Assembly (NCBI RefSeq): GCF_001270495.1
Contig: NZ_LGUR01000196.1
Span: 222,137-286,136 of the forward strand
Source of the DNA: Streptomyces viridochromogenes
GTDB lineage: Bacteria; Actinomycetota; Actinomycetes; Streptomycetales; Streptomycetaceae
Direction of reading: 5' to 3'
DNA length: 64,000 nt
The position numbers and the translations under genes were made by a program. A model generated the notes under the pieces. The model had not been told where the DNA came from. It saw only the letters and a program-made list of their open reading frames with translations, and made no database searches. Positions 44,555-55,108 of the stretch are shown in pieces; within the stretch, counting starts at the first letter, position 1; each line of letters starts with the position of its first letter.

Positions 44555-45277
44555 TCAGCCCGCCAGGTGGTAGACGTGAAAGGCCCGGCCGATCACCGGC
44601 TGGGCGACGTTGCGGACCTTCACGCCCCCGCTGGTCATGCCGTGCTCCGTGCCGAGGTGCGCGTGTCCGTGCACCGCGAGGTCGGCGCCCGCCGTGTCGA
44701 TCGCCTCGGCCAGCAGATAGCTGCCGAGGAAGGGGTAGATCTCGGGAGGTTCTCCGGCCAGGGTGTCCGGCACCGGGGAGAAGTGGGTGAGGGCGACGCG
44801 TACGTCGCAGTCCTGCTCCCGGAGTTCCTCCAGGGAGGCCCGCAGGGTGTCGGCGCGGTGACGCGAGTACCGGACGAACTCCTTCATGACCGGCTCGCCG
44901 AACTCGCCGGCGCAGCGGCCCACGAATCCGCCGCCGAAGCCCTTCGTACCGGCCACGCCGATGCGCGCACGCCCGTTGTCCACGACGGTGGCCTGTCCTT
45001 CCAGGACCCGCGCGCCCGCGTCCTGGAGCACGGCCGTGACCTCCTCCGCGCAGTCGGCATGGTGGTCGTGGTTGCCCAGGACCGCGACCACGGGGACCGC
45101 GAGGTCCTTGATCTCCCGTGCGACGACCTGGGCCTCCTCGGGGGTGCCGTGCCGGGTGAGGTCTCCGGCGAGCAGCAGGACGTCGGCGCTCTCGTGCAGG
45201 GTCTCGAACGAGGGACGGAGCACGCCCTGGCTCTCGGGGCCCATGTGGATGTCCCCGACGGCCGCGATCCGGATCAT
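44555..45277 (-). CDS. Metallophosphoesterase (calcineurin-like)
   Basis: A 240-aa enzyme with the full motif set of the calcineurin-like phosphoesterases: GDIHMG near residue 9, GDLTRHG, GNHDHHA, THFSP and HGHAHLG, which bind two metal ions. Small stand-alone members act on nucleotides or nucleic-acid ends; the substrate is unknown. It overlaps the BON-domain gene by ATGA, so it is translationally coupled as the last gene of a three-gene operon. Confidence 0.92.
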   Translation of the reverse strand: MIRIAAVGDIHMGPESQGVLRPSFETLHESADVLLLAGDLTRHGTPEEAQVVAREIKDLAVPVVAVLGNHDHHADCAEEVTAVLQDAGARVLEGQATVVDNGRARIGVAGTKGFGGGFVGRCAGEFGEPVMKEFVRYSRHRADTLRASLEELREQDCDVRVALTHFSPVPDTLAGEPPEIYPFLGSYLLAEAIDTAGADLAVHGHAHLGTEHGMTSGGVKVRNVAQPVIGRAFHVYHLAG

Positions 45278-45561
45278 TCGACCTCCTCGGCATGGTCGGG
45301 CGTGGCGTTGTCCGCGACCACGATGTCGCAGTGGACCGGGTGTCCGAGCAGCTCCGCGCGGGCGGTGCGCAGGATGTCGTCGCGGCACTGGGCGGACGGG
45401 ACGGTGCCGGTCAGCAGGATCGCCTCGCCGCGGATCTCGATGCGCACCCCCAGCTCGCCGAGGGGCCCGGCGGCCAGGTGGTCGGTGAGGTGGGCCACGA
45501 CGTAGTCCAGGTTCGGCGTGCTCCCCGTGCCCGGGGCGGGCTGGGTGCCGGGGCCGCTCAT
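45274..45561 (-). CDS. BON domain protein
   Basis: A 95-aa protein with the BON pattern LDYVVAHLTDHLAAGPLGEL, VRIEIRGEAILLTGTV and RDDILRTARAELLGHPVH. BON domains bind phospholipids or bridge membrane proteins. There is no signal peptide. ATGA overlaps join it to both neighbours (nucleotidyltransferase before, metallophosphoesterase after), so the three proteins probably work together. Confidence 0.88.
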   Translation of the reverse strand: MSGPGTQPAPGTGSTPNLDYVVAHLTDHLAAGPLGELGVRIEIRGEAILLTGTVPSAQCRDDILRTARAELLGHPVHCDIVVADNATPDHAEEVE

Positions 45562-46253
45562 CGGTGCTCCTCCCGTGGGGCGATCACGTTCAGGCGTTCC
45601 AGGAGGAAGAAGAACGCGGCGGGCATGGGCTCGTCCCCGCACGAGCCGCGTACGTCCTCCCAGTCGACCTTCTCGCGCAGGGCACGGGCCGCGTCGAGTA
45701 CCGGCCCGAAGTCGCAGTAGTGCTCCGAGAACGCCAGGATCAGCCCGCGCATGAGATCGGTCGGCGCCAGCACCGGCATGAGCACCGAGTCGACCGGGAT
45801 CTCCTGCGCCCGGGCCAGGACGTCCTTGGTGACCGGGCGGTGGGCCATCTCGAAGAGGAGGTCGACCTCCTGGCCGAAGCATGTCGTCTTCAGCAGCCAG
45901 TCCTCCGGCGGCGTACGGACCGTGAGGCCCGCTTCGGTCAGCGTGTCCGCCACCGCCTCGGCGTCGGAGCGGAGCACGCAGAAGTCGGCGTCGTGCTGGA
46001 GGTGCCCGCTCCCGCCGTGGGCGTACACGGCCACGCTTCCGGCCAGGGCGAACGTGTGCCCCTTACGTTTCAGAAGCGCGCCGACCTGCTTGGCCGCCTC
46101 GAGGATCGCCTGACTGCGGTCCCCGGGCAGTTCCTGGCTGTTCAGCGGGCGCGGTTCCCGCGAGGTCGGCTCGACCGGGCTGTCCCCGACCGGGCGCAGC
46201 TCGGGGAATGCAGGTCGCCCGGCGGGCGTCGCGCTCTCCCGGTTCTGCGTCAT
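45558..46253 (-). CDS. Nucleotidyltransferase family protein
   Basis: A 231-aa protein with the nucleotidyltransferase core LAGSVAVYAHGG, HDADFCVL and EVDLLFEM: Gly-Ser plus Asp residues that bind the metal and triphosphate. A disordered N-terminal stretch of about 40 residues precedes it. Such proteins add nucleotides or act as toxin-like modifiers; here the partners are a BON protein and a phosphoesterase, coupled by ATGA overlaps. ATG 46253 is the only good start before a 200-bp non-coding stretch. Confidence 0.85.
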   Translation of the reverse strand: MTQNRESATPAGRPAFPELRPVGDSPVEPTSREPRPLNSQELPGDRSQAILEAAKQVGALLKRKGHTFALAGSVAVYAHGGSGHLQHDADFCVLRSDAEAVADTLTEAGLTVRTPPEDWLLKTTCFGQEVDLLFEMAHRPVTKDVLARAQEIPVDSVLMPVLAPTDLMRGLILAFSEHYCDFGPVLDAARALREKVDWEDVRGSCGDEPMPAAFFFLLERLNVIAPREEHR

Positions 46254-46471
46254 CACGACTCCGTTCGCCGCACGGAGATCCGGTGCGAGCCCGGGGCGGG
46301 CTCGGCAGAGGCACCGAGTACCCGGTGCTCCGGTTTCGACTCCGCTGCGGTTCGGCGCGCCCCGAAGGGGCGCGGGGCCGTATCGATGTGCGGCTCCGCC
46401 GCGTGGGCGCGACAAGCCACGACGGCGCTGCGGACGAACGACGACGTGTCGCGCTCCACCCGGCGGAGCGC

Positions 46472-47578
46472 CTAGGCCGAGGTGTAGCCGAGCTGGCGCC
46501 TCATGTACGGCGTCATGAGGGTCTTGGCCTTGGTCAGGGTGGTGGTACGGCCGCCGAGGACCGCCGTCTCGCCGCCGGGCACCGGCAGCATCGTCACCCC
46601 GTCGGCGGCGCCGAACGGGACGATGAGCGGGGTGCGGTGGATCGGCCGGTAGAAGCGGGGCTCCTTGCGATGCCTGCCGGCGCTGTTCAGGTAGGCGCGG
46701 ATGTTGTGGGCGGCCAGGTCGGCCTGGGCGAGCGCGGCCGGGGTGATCTTGACCTCGGTGGCGTCGTTGACGTCGCCGACCGCGAACACGTCCAGCCATC
46801 CCTCGACCCGCAGCGCCTGGTCGACCTTCACGTGTCCCGTCCTGTTCAGCCAGTCCCCGTGCCCGGCCAGCCGCAGCCAGAGCGTGTTGGGCGTGGTGCC
46901 GGTCGCCCAGAAGGAGTGGTCGGCCTCGATGATGTTGCCGTGGGCGTCGCGATAGGTGCCGAAGTCGTTGCCGGGGGACATGAAGGCGTCCAGCCACACG
47001 TCCACGCCATGCGACTCCAGCCAGGTCCGCGCCTTGCGCCCGGCCCGCGCGCTGCCCGTGGCGTGCAGCAGTTCGGGCCCGGAGTGGGCGAGCGTGACCC
47101 GGGCCTGCGGCCGGGCGAGGCGGATCTCGGCGCTGAGCTCGACGCCGGAGGGGCCGCCGCCGACGACCAGGACGTGCTCGGCGGCGGCGATCTGCTGCTG
47201 GTGCCCGGCGAAGGACTTGGCCGCCTCTTCGACGGTGGTGCCGACGAAGCGGGCCGGTTCGGGGTAGTCGGCGCCGGTGGCGATCACCAGGACGTCGTAC
47301 GGGAGCCGCTCCCCCGTCGCGAGCATCACCTGCCGCTCGGTGGTGTCGATGCGGACGGCCTTGCCGACGGCCACCCGGCCGTTGGTCAGCAGTCGGTCGT
47401 ACGGGATGAACGGGGTGTGCGACCACTCCGGACGTACGCCGGCGCGCAGGGCGGCGATGCGGTGGAAGAAGACCTCCTTGCGGTCCACCAGCGTGACCCG
47501 TGCCGTCGCGTCCAGTCGCTTCGCCAGACGAACGCCGGCGTAGCCGCCGCCGATCACCACTACATCGCCGTCAAACAC
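46472..47578 (-). CDS. FAD-dependent pyridine nucleotide oxidoreductase (NDH-2 / AIF-like)
   Basis: A 368-aa flavoprotein starting at GTG 47578 with VVVIGGGYAGVRLAKRL (FAD Rossmann). The second nucleotide motif VLVVGGGPSGVELSAEI binds NAD(P)H, and ALRVEGWLDVFAVGDVNDAT is the FAD-isoalloxazine segment. It lacks a C-terminal membrane anchor, so it could be an NADH:quinone reductase or an AIF-like redox protein in the cytosol. It reads away from the katG operon; the 222-bp gap upstream holds the katG terminator. Confidence 0.9.
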   Translation of the reverse strand: MFDGDVVVIGGGYAGVRLAKRLDATARVTLVDRKEVFFHRIAALRAGVRPEWSHTPFIPYDRLLTNGRVAVGKAVRIDTTERQVMLATGERLPYDVLVIATGADYPEPARFVGTTVEEAAKSFAGHQQQIAAAEHVLVVGGGPSGVELSAEIRLARPQARVTLAHSGPELLHATGSARAGRKARTWLESHGVDVWLDAFMSPGNDFGTYRDAHGNIIEADHSFWATGTTPNTLWLRLAGHGDWLNRTGHVKVDQALRVEGWLDVFAVGDVNDATEVKITPAALAQADLAAHNIRAYLNSAGRHRKEPRFYRPIHRTPLIVPFGAADGVTMLPVPGGETAVLGGRTTTLTKAKTLMTPYMRRQLGYTSA

Positions 47579-47747
47579 GCCGGGTCTCCTGTGCTGGTGG
47601 GGGAAGGAGGGGCGAGTGGCGCGACGGGTGGGCCGCCGTTGGCCGCTCCCCTGTCGACGACCTTATCGATTGAAACTTAAAGAATTGATGGCGGTCGGTG
47701 TGCGTTCTGTGAAAGGTGAGCCCTGTGAGACACCGGTATGCAGACAA

Positions 47748-47787
47748 AGACGTCCAGGCCGACCCGTGCGGGCCGGCCTGGACGTCT
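47748..47787. terminator. Strong hairpin terminator after katG
   Basis: AGACGTCCAGGCCG (47748-47761) pairs perfectly with CGGCCTGGACGTCT (47774-47787); the 12-nt loop holds a CCCG/CGGG pair of its own. On the minus strand it follows the katG stop and is trailed by a T-rich run. Confidence 0.75.
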
Positions 47788-47800
47788 CACTGGGGGCGGA

Positions 47801-50029
<2,229 letters not shown>

Positions 50030-50038
50030 CTAGGTGGA

Positions 50039-50488
50039 TCACAGTGCTCGGGGTGCACTGTTGGCGGTGGAACAGTCGGGGCACAGGCCCCAGTAGATGA
50101 CCTCGGCCTCGTCGATCGCGAAGCCGTGGTCGTCGGAGGCGGTCAGGCAGGGCGCCTCGCCGACCTCGCAGTCGACGTCGGCGACGACACCGCAGGACCG
50201 GCACACGACGTGGTGGTGGTTGTCGCCGATACGCCCCTCGAACCTGGCCGGACTGCCGGCCGGTTCGATACGGCGTATGAGTCCCGCCGCCGTGAGTGCG
50301 TGGAGGCCCTCGTACACGGCTTGCAGGGAGACATGACCTACGCGATCACGCACCCCCGAGGCGATGGCCTCGACACCGAGGTGGTCACCGGCCCGGACGG
50401 CCTCCAGCAGCGCGACACGCGCGGCCGTCACCCGCAGGCCGGCACCGCGGAGCTCCTCGGCGGGGGTCGGAGTCTGGGATGCGGTCAT
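50039..50488 (-). CDS. furA: Fur family regulator FurA/CatR
   Basis: A 149-aa Fur protein: winged-helix domain (VSLQAVYEGLHALTAAGLIR) and metal-sensing C-terminus with DNHHHVVCRSCGVVADVDC and a second CPDC pair. It represses itself and katG and releases DNA when peroxide oxidises the metal site. A 9-bp palindrome GAATGATTC at 50514-50522, inside ATGATTCAAG-like sequence upstream, may belong to its operator. Confidence 0.93.
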   Translation of the reverse strand: MTASQTPTPAEELRGAGLRVTAARVALLEAVRAGDHLGVEAIASGVRDRVGHVSLQAVYEGLHALTAAGLIRRIEPAGSPARFEGRIGDNHHHVVCRSCGVVADVDCEVGEAPCLTASDDHGFAIDEAEVIYWGLCPDCSTANSAPRAL

Positions 50489-50513
50489 GGCGACAACCTA
50501 CCTCGCTAAACAC

Positions 50514-50522
50514 GAATGATTC
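50514..50522. promoter_or_regulatory. Possible FurA operator
   Basis: GAATGATTC is a 4-1-4 inverted repeat 26 bp upstream of the furA start, in AT-richer sequence that stands out from the surroundings. It resembles the core of FurA sites, but the match is short. Confidence 0.35.
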
Positions 50523-50698
50523 AAGAAAACGAACGATGAAACTTTGGTGCACCCCACGGGCCACTCCGCCCACTGGCGCACATGACGTCCTCAGCACCTC
50601 CCAAAGCGCGAAAAATCATCTTTTCTGACATTGAGTCATGCCTTTTTGTCAAGGCCTGGATTGGTCGCAATCCCCTGTACTCGATGGAGGTACATCGC

Positions 50699-52072
50699 AT
50701 GCTCGGCAGACATACGGCGGCTGGCCGCCGCACCGCCCTGACCGTCTTCGGCGCCCTGGTCCTCAGCGGCGTCACCTCGGCCGCGGCGGCCGGGCCGCCC
50801 CCCGCGCCGGTGCCCGCGTCCATCGCCGCGCAGACGCTCGGTGCCGACCGGCCGTCCGCGGCGGTGTTGCGGGCACTGGAGCGTGACCTCAAGTTGAAGC
50901 CGGGGCAGGCGGCCGACCGGCTGGTCAACGAGGCCGAGGCGGGCGTCCGTGCCGGTCGGCTCCGCAACTCCCTGGGCGAGCGCTTCGCGGGGGCCTGGCT
51001 GCGGGGGACGACCTCCGCCGAGCTCACCGTCGCGACCACGCGCGCCGCCGACGTGGCCGCCATCAAGGCCCAGGGCGCGAAGGCGGCGGTCGTCAAGCGT
51101 CCGTTGTCCGAGCTCCGGGCCGTCAAGGAGAAGCTGGACAGCACCGCCAGCCGCGTCAAGACGCGCGACACACCGGTCTGGTACGTCGACGTACCGACGA
51201 ACCGCGTCGTGGTCCAGGCGACGAAGCAGTCGGCGGCCGACGCCTTCATCAAGGCGGCCGGCGTCCAGGACGAAGGCGTCGGCGTCCGCGTGTCGGCGCA
51301 ACGGCCGCGGCTGCTGGCGGACCTCGTCGGCGGTGAGGCCTACTACATCGAGGGCACCGCCCGCTGCTCCATCGGGTTCTCCGTGACCAAGGGCGAGCAG
51401 CAGGGCTTCGCCTCGGCGGGCCACTGCGGCAACGAGGGCGACTCGACCACCGGCTCCAACATGGCGACACAGGGCACGTTCGAGGCCTCCACGTTCCCCG
51501 GCAAGGACATGTCCTGGGTCGGCGTCAACAGCGACTGGACCGCCACGGCCGACGTGGCGGGCGAGGACGGCGAGCGCACGCAGGTCACCGGCTCGGTGCA
51601 GGCACTCGTCGGGGCGTCGATCTGCCGCTCCGGCTCCACCACCGGATGGCACTGCGGCACCATCGAGCAGCACGACACGAGTGTCAGCTACTCCCAGGGC
51701 ACCGTCGACGGCGTGACCGAGACGACGGTGTGCGCCGAGCCGGGTGACTCCGGCGGCCCGTACCTCTCGGGGTCCCAGGCACAGGGTGTGACCTCGGGCG
51801 GCTCGGGTGACTGCACGGACGGCGGGACCACCTTCTACCAGCCGATCAACCCGATCCTCAGCGACTTCGGCCTGGTCCTGAAGACCGCGGCCGCCCAGAA
51901 GGGCGCTCCCGCTCCGCAGGACAACGGAACCCTCACCTGGTCCGCGGGCCGCGTCTACGAGGCCGGCACCACGGTGACCCACGCGGGGGTGCGATACCAG
52001 TGCCTCCAGACCCACCAGGCGCAGGGCAGGTGGTCGCCGGTGGCCACTCCGGCCCTGTGGCAGAAGGTGTGA
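50699..52072 (+). CDS. Streptogrisin-type S1 serine protease with chitin-binding tail
   Basis: A 457-aa secreted preproprotein. ATG 50699 follows GGAGG; the frame stays open upstream to 50582. A signal peptide (to about residue 31) and a pro-domain (to about 207) that chaperones folding precede the mature enzyme. Catalytic residues are His242 (SAGHCGN), Asp270 (GKDMSW) and Ser351 (PGDSGGP), with three disulphide pairs. Residues about 408-457 form a CBM5/12-like chitin-binding domain (WSAGRVYEAGTTVTHAG, then RYQCLQTH). This layout matches streptogrisin C. It probably targets chitin-bound or fungal cell-wall proteins. Confidence 0.93.
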   Translation: MLGRHTAAGRRTALTVFGALVLSGVTSAAAAGPPPAPVPASIAAQTLGADRPSAAVLRALERDLKLKPGQAADRLVNEAEAGVRAGRLRNSLGERFAGAWLRGTTSAELTVATTRAADVAAIKAQGAKAAVVKRPLSELRAVKEKLDSTASRVKTRDTPVWYVDVPTNRVVVQATKQSAADAFIKAAGVQDEGVGVRVSAQRPRLLADLVGGEAYYIEGTARCSIGFSVTKGEQQGFASAGHCGNEGDSTTGSNMATQGTFEASTFPGKDMSWVGVNSDWTATADVAGEDGERTQVTGSVQALVGASICRSGSTTGWHCGTIEQHDTSVSYSQGTVDGVTETTVCAEPGDSGGPYLSGSQAQGVTSGGSGDCTDGGTTFYQPINPILSDFGLVLKTAAAQKGAPAPQDNGTLTWSAGRVYEAGTTVTHAGVRYQCLQTHQAQGRWSPVATPALWQKV

Positions 52073-52102
52073 GGGGTGGGGTCGTAGAGGTCGTACGGCC
52101 AG

Positions 52103-52128
52103 CGGTGCGGGGCACTGTCCCCGCACCG
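52103..52128. terminator. Strong hairpin between convergent protease and serine hydrolase
   Basis: CGGTGCGGGG (52103-52112) and CCCCGCACCG (52119-52128) form a perfect 10-bp stem around CACTGT, in the 98-bp gap between two convergent genes, so it can terminate both. Confidence 0.72.
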
Positions 52129-52170
52129 TCCGCCCCCCTCTCCCCCGCCCGCCGCTCCTACGCCGCCCCG

Positions 52171-53250
52171 CTACCCATCCGCCAGCAGCGCGTACGCGGT
52201 GGCGACGAAAGGGTCGTGGGCGCGGAAGCGGCGGGTGCAGAGCGCGACCAGGGCCGTCCCCGTGTCGGGACGGAAGCCCAGGAATGCCTGCTGGCCGAGG
52301 GTCGCGCCGCTGTGGAAGTACATCGGGCCGCCGTCCGTGGGGTGCCGGAACCACGCCATCGTGTGCACGTGCCGGTGCCCGAGGCCGCGCCGGAGGACCG
52401 GCGTGCGCACCGCCCGCAGCGCGTCGGCCCACGGGGCGCCGGCCGGGTCGAGGTGGGCTTCGAGGAACGTGAGCAGGTCGTGCGGTGTGGCGCGGACGGC
52501 ACCGGCCGCCTCGAAGCCGCCGGCGTCGAAGGCGAGGGTGGGCGTGCGCCCGTCCTTGCCGTGCCCGACGGCGTCGGTCTTGGGGTCCTCCGCGCGCAGG
52601 GCCGTGCCGCTCAGACCGAGCGGACGCAGCACCTGGGCGGCGAGGAGTTCCTCCCAGGGCGTGCCGGCCGCCGTCGCGAGTGCGTGGCCGAGTACGGCGA
52701 CGCCGAAGTTGGAGTAGTGCCACCGGGTGCCGGGCCGGTGCCGGGGGCGGTATCGCAGGAAGGCGTCGGTCACCCGCTCGGCCGGGTAGCGGCCGTAGGG
52801 GTTGGTACGCCAGGCGGGGAGCGCCCGTACATAGAAGTCGGCCGGCAGGGCGGGCAGTCCGGCGGTGTGGGTGATGAGGTGGGCGAGCGTCACCGGGTCC
52901 GGGTCGGTCCGTCGGCCCGGTTCGAGGCAGGCGGCGGCCGGCTCGCCCCCGGTCAGCAGACCGCGCTGGATGAGCCGGGCCAGCAGCAGTCCGGTGAACG
53001 TCTTCGTGGCCGAACCGATCTCGTAGCGCAGGTCCTGTCGGGCCACGGGCGGGGGCGGGGCGGTACCGCCGCAGTGCAGTGTGCGGCGGCCGTGCCGGGA
53101 GACCGCGAAGACGGCGTCGGGTGCGTCGACGGCGTCGACGGCGCTCTCCAGGCGCTCCCTCAGGGTGTCGTCACCGCCGGGAGGGCCGCCCGCCCGGGCC
53201 TGCTCCGCGTCGTCGGCGATGCCCGGCCAGGGCAGGGGCCGGCCGCTCAT
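52171..53250 (-). CDS. Serine hydrolase of the beta-lactamase / D-Ala-D-Ala carboxypeptidase family (cassette gene 5)
   Basis: A 359-aa protein with the class C signature: SxxK motif Ser80-Ala-Thr-Lys83 in GSATKTFTG and YxN motif Tyr179-Ser-Asn181. The third motif region near HSGATLG is less clear. These enzymes hydrolyse peptides, esters or lactams; no signal peptide is seen, so it may be cytosolic and act on an esterified or amide product. It starts with an ATGA overlap on the preceding DUF6895-like gene, making it the last of a five-gene coupled cassette, so it probably acts on the cassette's product. Confidence 0.88.
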   Translation of the reverse strand: MSGRPLPWPGIADDAEQARAGGPPGGDDTLRERLESAVDAVDAPDAVFAVSRHGRRTLHCGGTAPPPPVARQDLRYEIGSATKTFTGLLLARLIQRGLLTGGEPAAACLEPGRRTDPDPVTLAHLITHTAGLPALPADFYVRALPAWRTNPYGRYPAERVTDAFLRYRPRHRPGTRWHYSNFGVAVLGHALATAAGTPWEELLAAQVLRPLGLSGTALRAEDPKTDAVGHGKDGRTPTLAFDAGGFEAAGAVRATPHDLLTFLEAHLDPAGAPWADALRAVRTPVLRRGLGHRHVHTMAWFRHPTDGGPMYFHSGATLGQQAFLGFRPDTGTALVALCTRRFRAHDPFVATAYALLADG

Positions 53251-54167
53251 GAGGCGGCGTGGGTCAGTTCGGACAGGGCGCGGGAGGTCGCCAGCACGGA
53301 GGCGAAAGCGGCCACCAGCGTCGGGTGGTAGATCATGTCGAACAGCTCGTCCGGTTCGCCCTCCGGCATGGTGCGTACGGCGGGCATGGCGCCGTCGGCC
53401 TGCTGTGCGGCGGCGAAGCCCTGCCAGGCCCGCTCGTCCAGGGTGGGACGGGGCAGGCAGGCGTCGACGACGAGGAGTTCGCCGAGCAGGTCCCAGCGCT
53501 CGAGGTCCAGCCAGTCGTCGATCCAGACCGGCAGCCAGGTGGCGAGGTAGTCGGCGATGTCCGGCGGCAGGCCGTCGGGGTGCTCTCCCCAGTCGGTGAG
53601 GTGGAACACCGTGTGGGTGACGTCGTAGGCGATGTGCCCGCTGACCGTCCAGGGCTCGGGCGTGCGGCCCAGCCAGGTGGAGCCGACGATGTCCGTCTCG
53701 GGCATCCGGGGCGTGAGGCCGAACCGGCGCTGGAACGCGGACAGCCCCAGGCGCCGGGTCGGGTCCAGTTCCAGGGCCGCCCAGCTGTCCAGCCGGTGGT
53801 AGAGGACGGTGGCGCGCTCCACCTCGGGCTCGCTGTACCCCAGTTCCTTGTACGGGAGGTACACCTCGAACGGGATCGGTGAGAGCGGTTCGATGCGCTG
53901 GCCGCGGACCAGCATGCGCCCGCCGTCCAGGGTGTGCCGCCAGGTGTGGTCGAGGAGCTTGCGCGCCAGTTCGGCCTGCCGCGATCCGGCCACGCCCTCA
54001 CGGAACAGCACCCGGCAGATCAGGGCCAGTTCACCGACCGGTTTGAAGCGCTCCAGGAAGCCCACTTCCGGGTCGACGTCGGGCTCCAGACGGAAACCGT
54101 CGCGATGGGCCCACAGCCACTCCAGGGCGCGCGCGCCGACGGTGTGCATCAGACGGGTGTCGGTCAT
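53247..54167 (-). CDS. DUF6895-like protein, copy b (cassette gene 4)
   Basis: A 306-aa soluble protein paralogous to the next gene upstream. Shared features are EPxxxxPxEVY, ELDPTRRLG, STWLGRTPEPW, YDVTHTVFHLTDWG (His185, His189, Asp192, Trp193), WDLLGELLVVDACL and YHPTLVAAFA (Tyr280, His281). The repeated helical pattern suggests an alpha/alpha barrel; His and Asp at fixed spacing suggest a metal or catalytic site. I recall DUF6895 for this type but cannot verify it. ATG 54167 follows AAGGAG, and both ends are joined to neighbours by ATGA. Function unknown. Confidence 0.83.
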   Translation of the reverse strand: MTDTRLMHTVGARALEWLWAHRDGFRLEPDVDPEVGFLERFKPVGELALICRVLFREGVAGSRQAELARKLLDHTWRHTLDGGRMLVRGQRIEPLSPIPFEVYLPYKELGYSEPEVERATVLYHRLDSWAALELDPTRRLGLSAFQRRFGLTPRMPETDIVGSTWLGRTPEPWTVSGHIAYDVTHTVFHLTDWGEHPDGLPPDIADYLATWLPVWIDDWLDLERWDLLGELLVVDACLPRPTLDERAWQGFAAAQQADGAMPAVRTMPEGEPDELFDMIYHPTLVAAFASVLATSRALSELTHAAS

Positions 54168-55108
54168 CCGGGCACTCCTTCGGCCTCGCGGCTCAGGCAG
54201 GTGACGGTCTGTGCCGCCGCGAAGGCGGCCATGAGTGTGGAGTGGTAGCAGTGCAGGAAGCCCGGCTCCGTGTCCGTTCCGGCGTCGCCCTGCGGGGCAG
54301 CCTGCTGCGGAAGGGCGCCGGAGTCGTGCTGCGCCCGTGCGATCCGGGTCCAGGCGTCCCGCAGGGTCTCGGGATCGGGCGGGTCCGGAAGGCTCGCGGC
54401 CACGACCAGCAGTTCGCAGCTCAGGTCCCACATCCCCGCGTCCAGGCAGGTGTCGAGCCAGGGCGGCAGCCAGTGCGCCAGATAGGCGGCCAGGTCGGCG
54501 GGGACGCCCTCGGGGGTGCGGCCCCAGTCGGTGATGTGGAAGACGACGTGGGTGAGCGCGTACCCCGAGGAGCGCTCGAAGGTCCACGGTTCCGGCAGTC
54601 CGCCCAGCCAGGTACGCCGCAGCGTCGGCCCGTCCTGCTCCGGCCGGTGGATGCCGCTTCGCCGCTCGGCCTTCAGCACGCCCAGCCGGCGGGTCGGGTC
54701 CTGCTCGGTGAGCCGCCAGCCCCGGGTGCGGGCCGTCGTCGCGGCGGCGGCCTCGTACCCCGGATGTCGCAGTCCGGCCGAGGCGAAGACGGAGTAGACC
54801 TCCAGGGGGTACGTCGCGAAGGGCTCCAACCGCTGGAGGCGGAGGAACAGTTCGCCCCGGCCCGTCTGCTGCCAGGCGTACCGCAACAGGTCCGCGGCAC
54901 ACGCGTGCAGCGGGTCCCACGGTGGGCTGTGCGCGCGCACGCTGGCACACGTCTGGGCCAGTTCCCCGAGGGGTTTCCAGGTGGCGTCCACCTGGCCGTC
55001 CGCGGTGAGCGCGTCCTCGCCGAGCGCGAAGTCGTCGCGGTGCGCGGACAGCCAGGCGAACGCGGCGACTCCGACGTCCCGGATCCCGCCGACGTCCAGG
55101 GCCGTCAT
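54164..55108 (-). CDS. DUF6895-like protein, copy a (cassette gene 3)
   Basis: A 314-aa protein alignable end to end with copy b: PLEVYSVFASAGLRHPGYE, EQDPTRRLGV, RTWLGGLPEPWTF, YALTHVVFHITDWG (His187, His191, Asp194), WDLSCELLVVAASL and YHSTLMAAFA (His289). The conserved TH-x2-FH-x2-DWG and YH-x-TL-x-AAFA motifs are the likely functional core. Divergence between the copies is substantial, so they may form a heterodimer rather than being recent duplicates. It is linked by ATGA overlaps at both ends. Confidence 0.83.
   Translation of the reverse strand: MTALDVGGIRDVGVAAFAWLSAHRDDFALGEDALTADGQVDATWKPLGELAQTCASVRAHSPPWDPLHACAADLLRYAWQQTGRGELFLRLQRLEPFATYPLEVYSVFASAGLRHPGYEAAAATTARTRGWRLTEQDPTRRLGVLKAERRSGIHRPEQDGPTLRRTWLGGLPEPWTFERSSGYALTHVVFHITDWGRTPEGVPADLAAYLAHWLPPWLDTCLDAGMWDLSCELLVVAASLPDPPDPETLRDAWTRIARAQHDSGALPQQAAPQGDAGTDTEPGFLHCYHSTLMAAFAAAQTVTCLSREAEGVPG

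Noticed and set aside
46254..46471. A gene in the gap before the flavin oxidoreductase end
   Set aside because: Both strands have open frames but none with a start, ribosome site and recognisable pattern; treated as intergenic.
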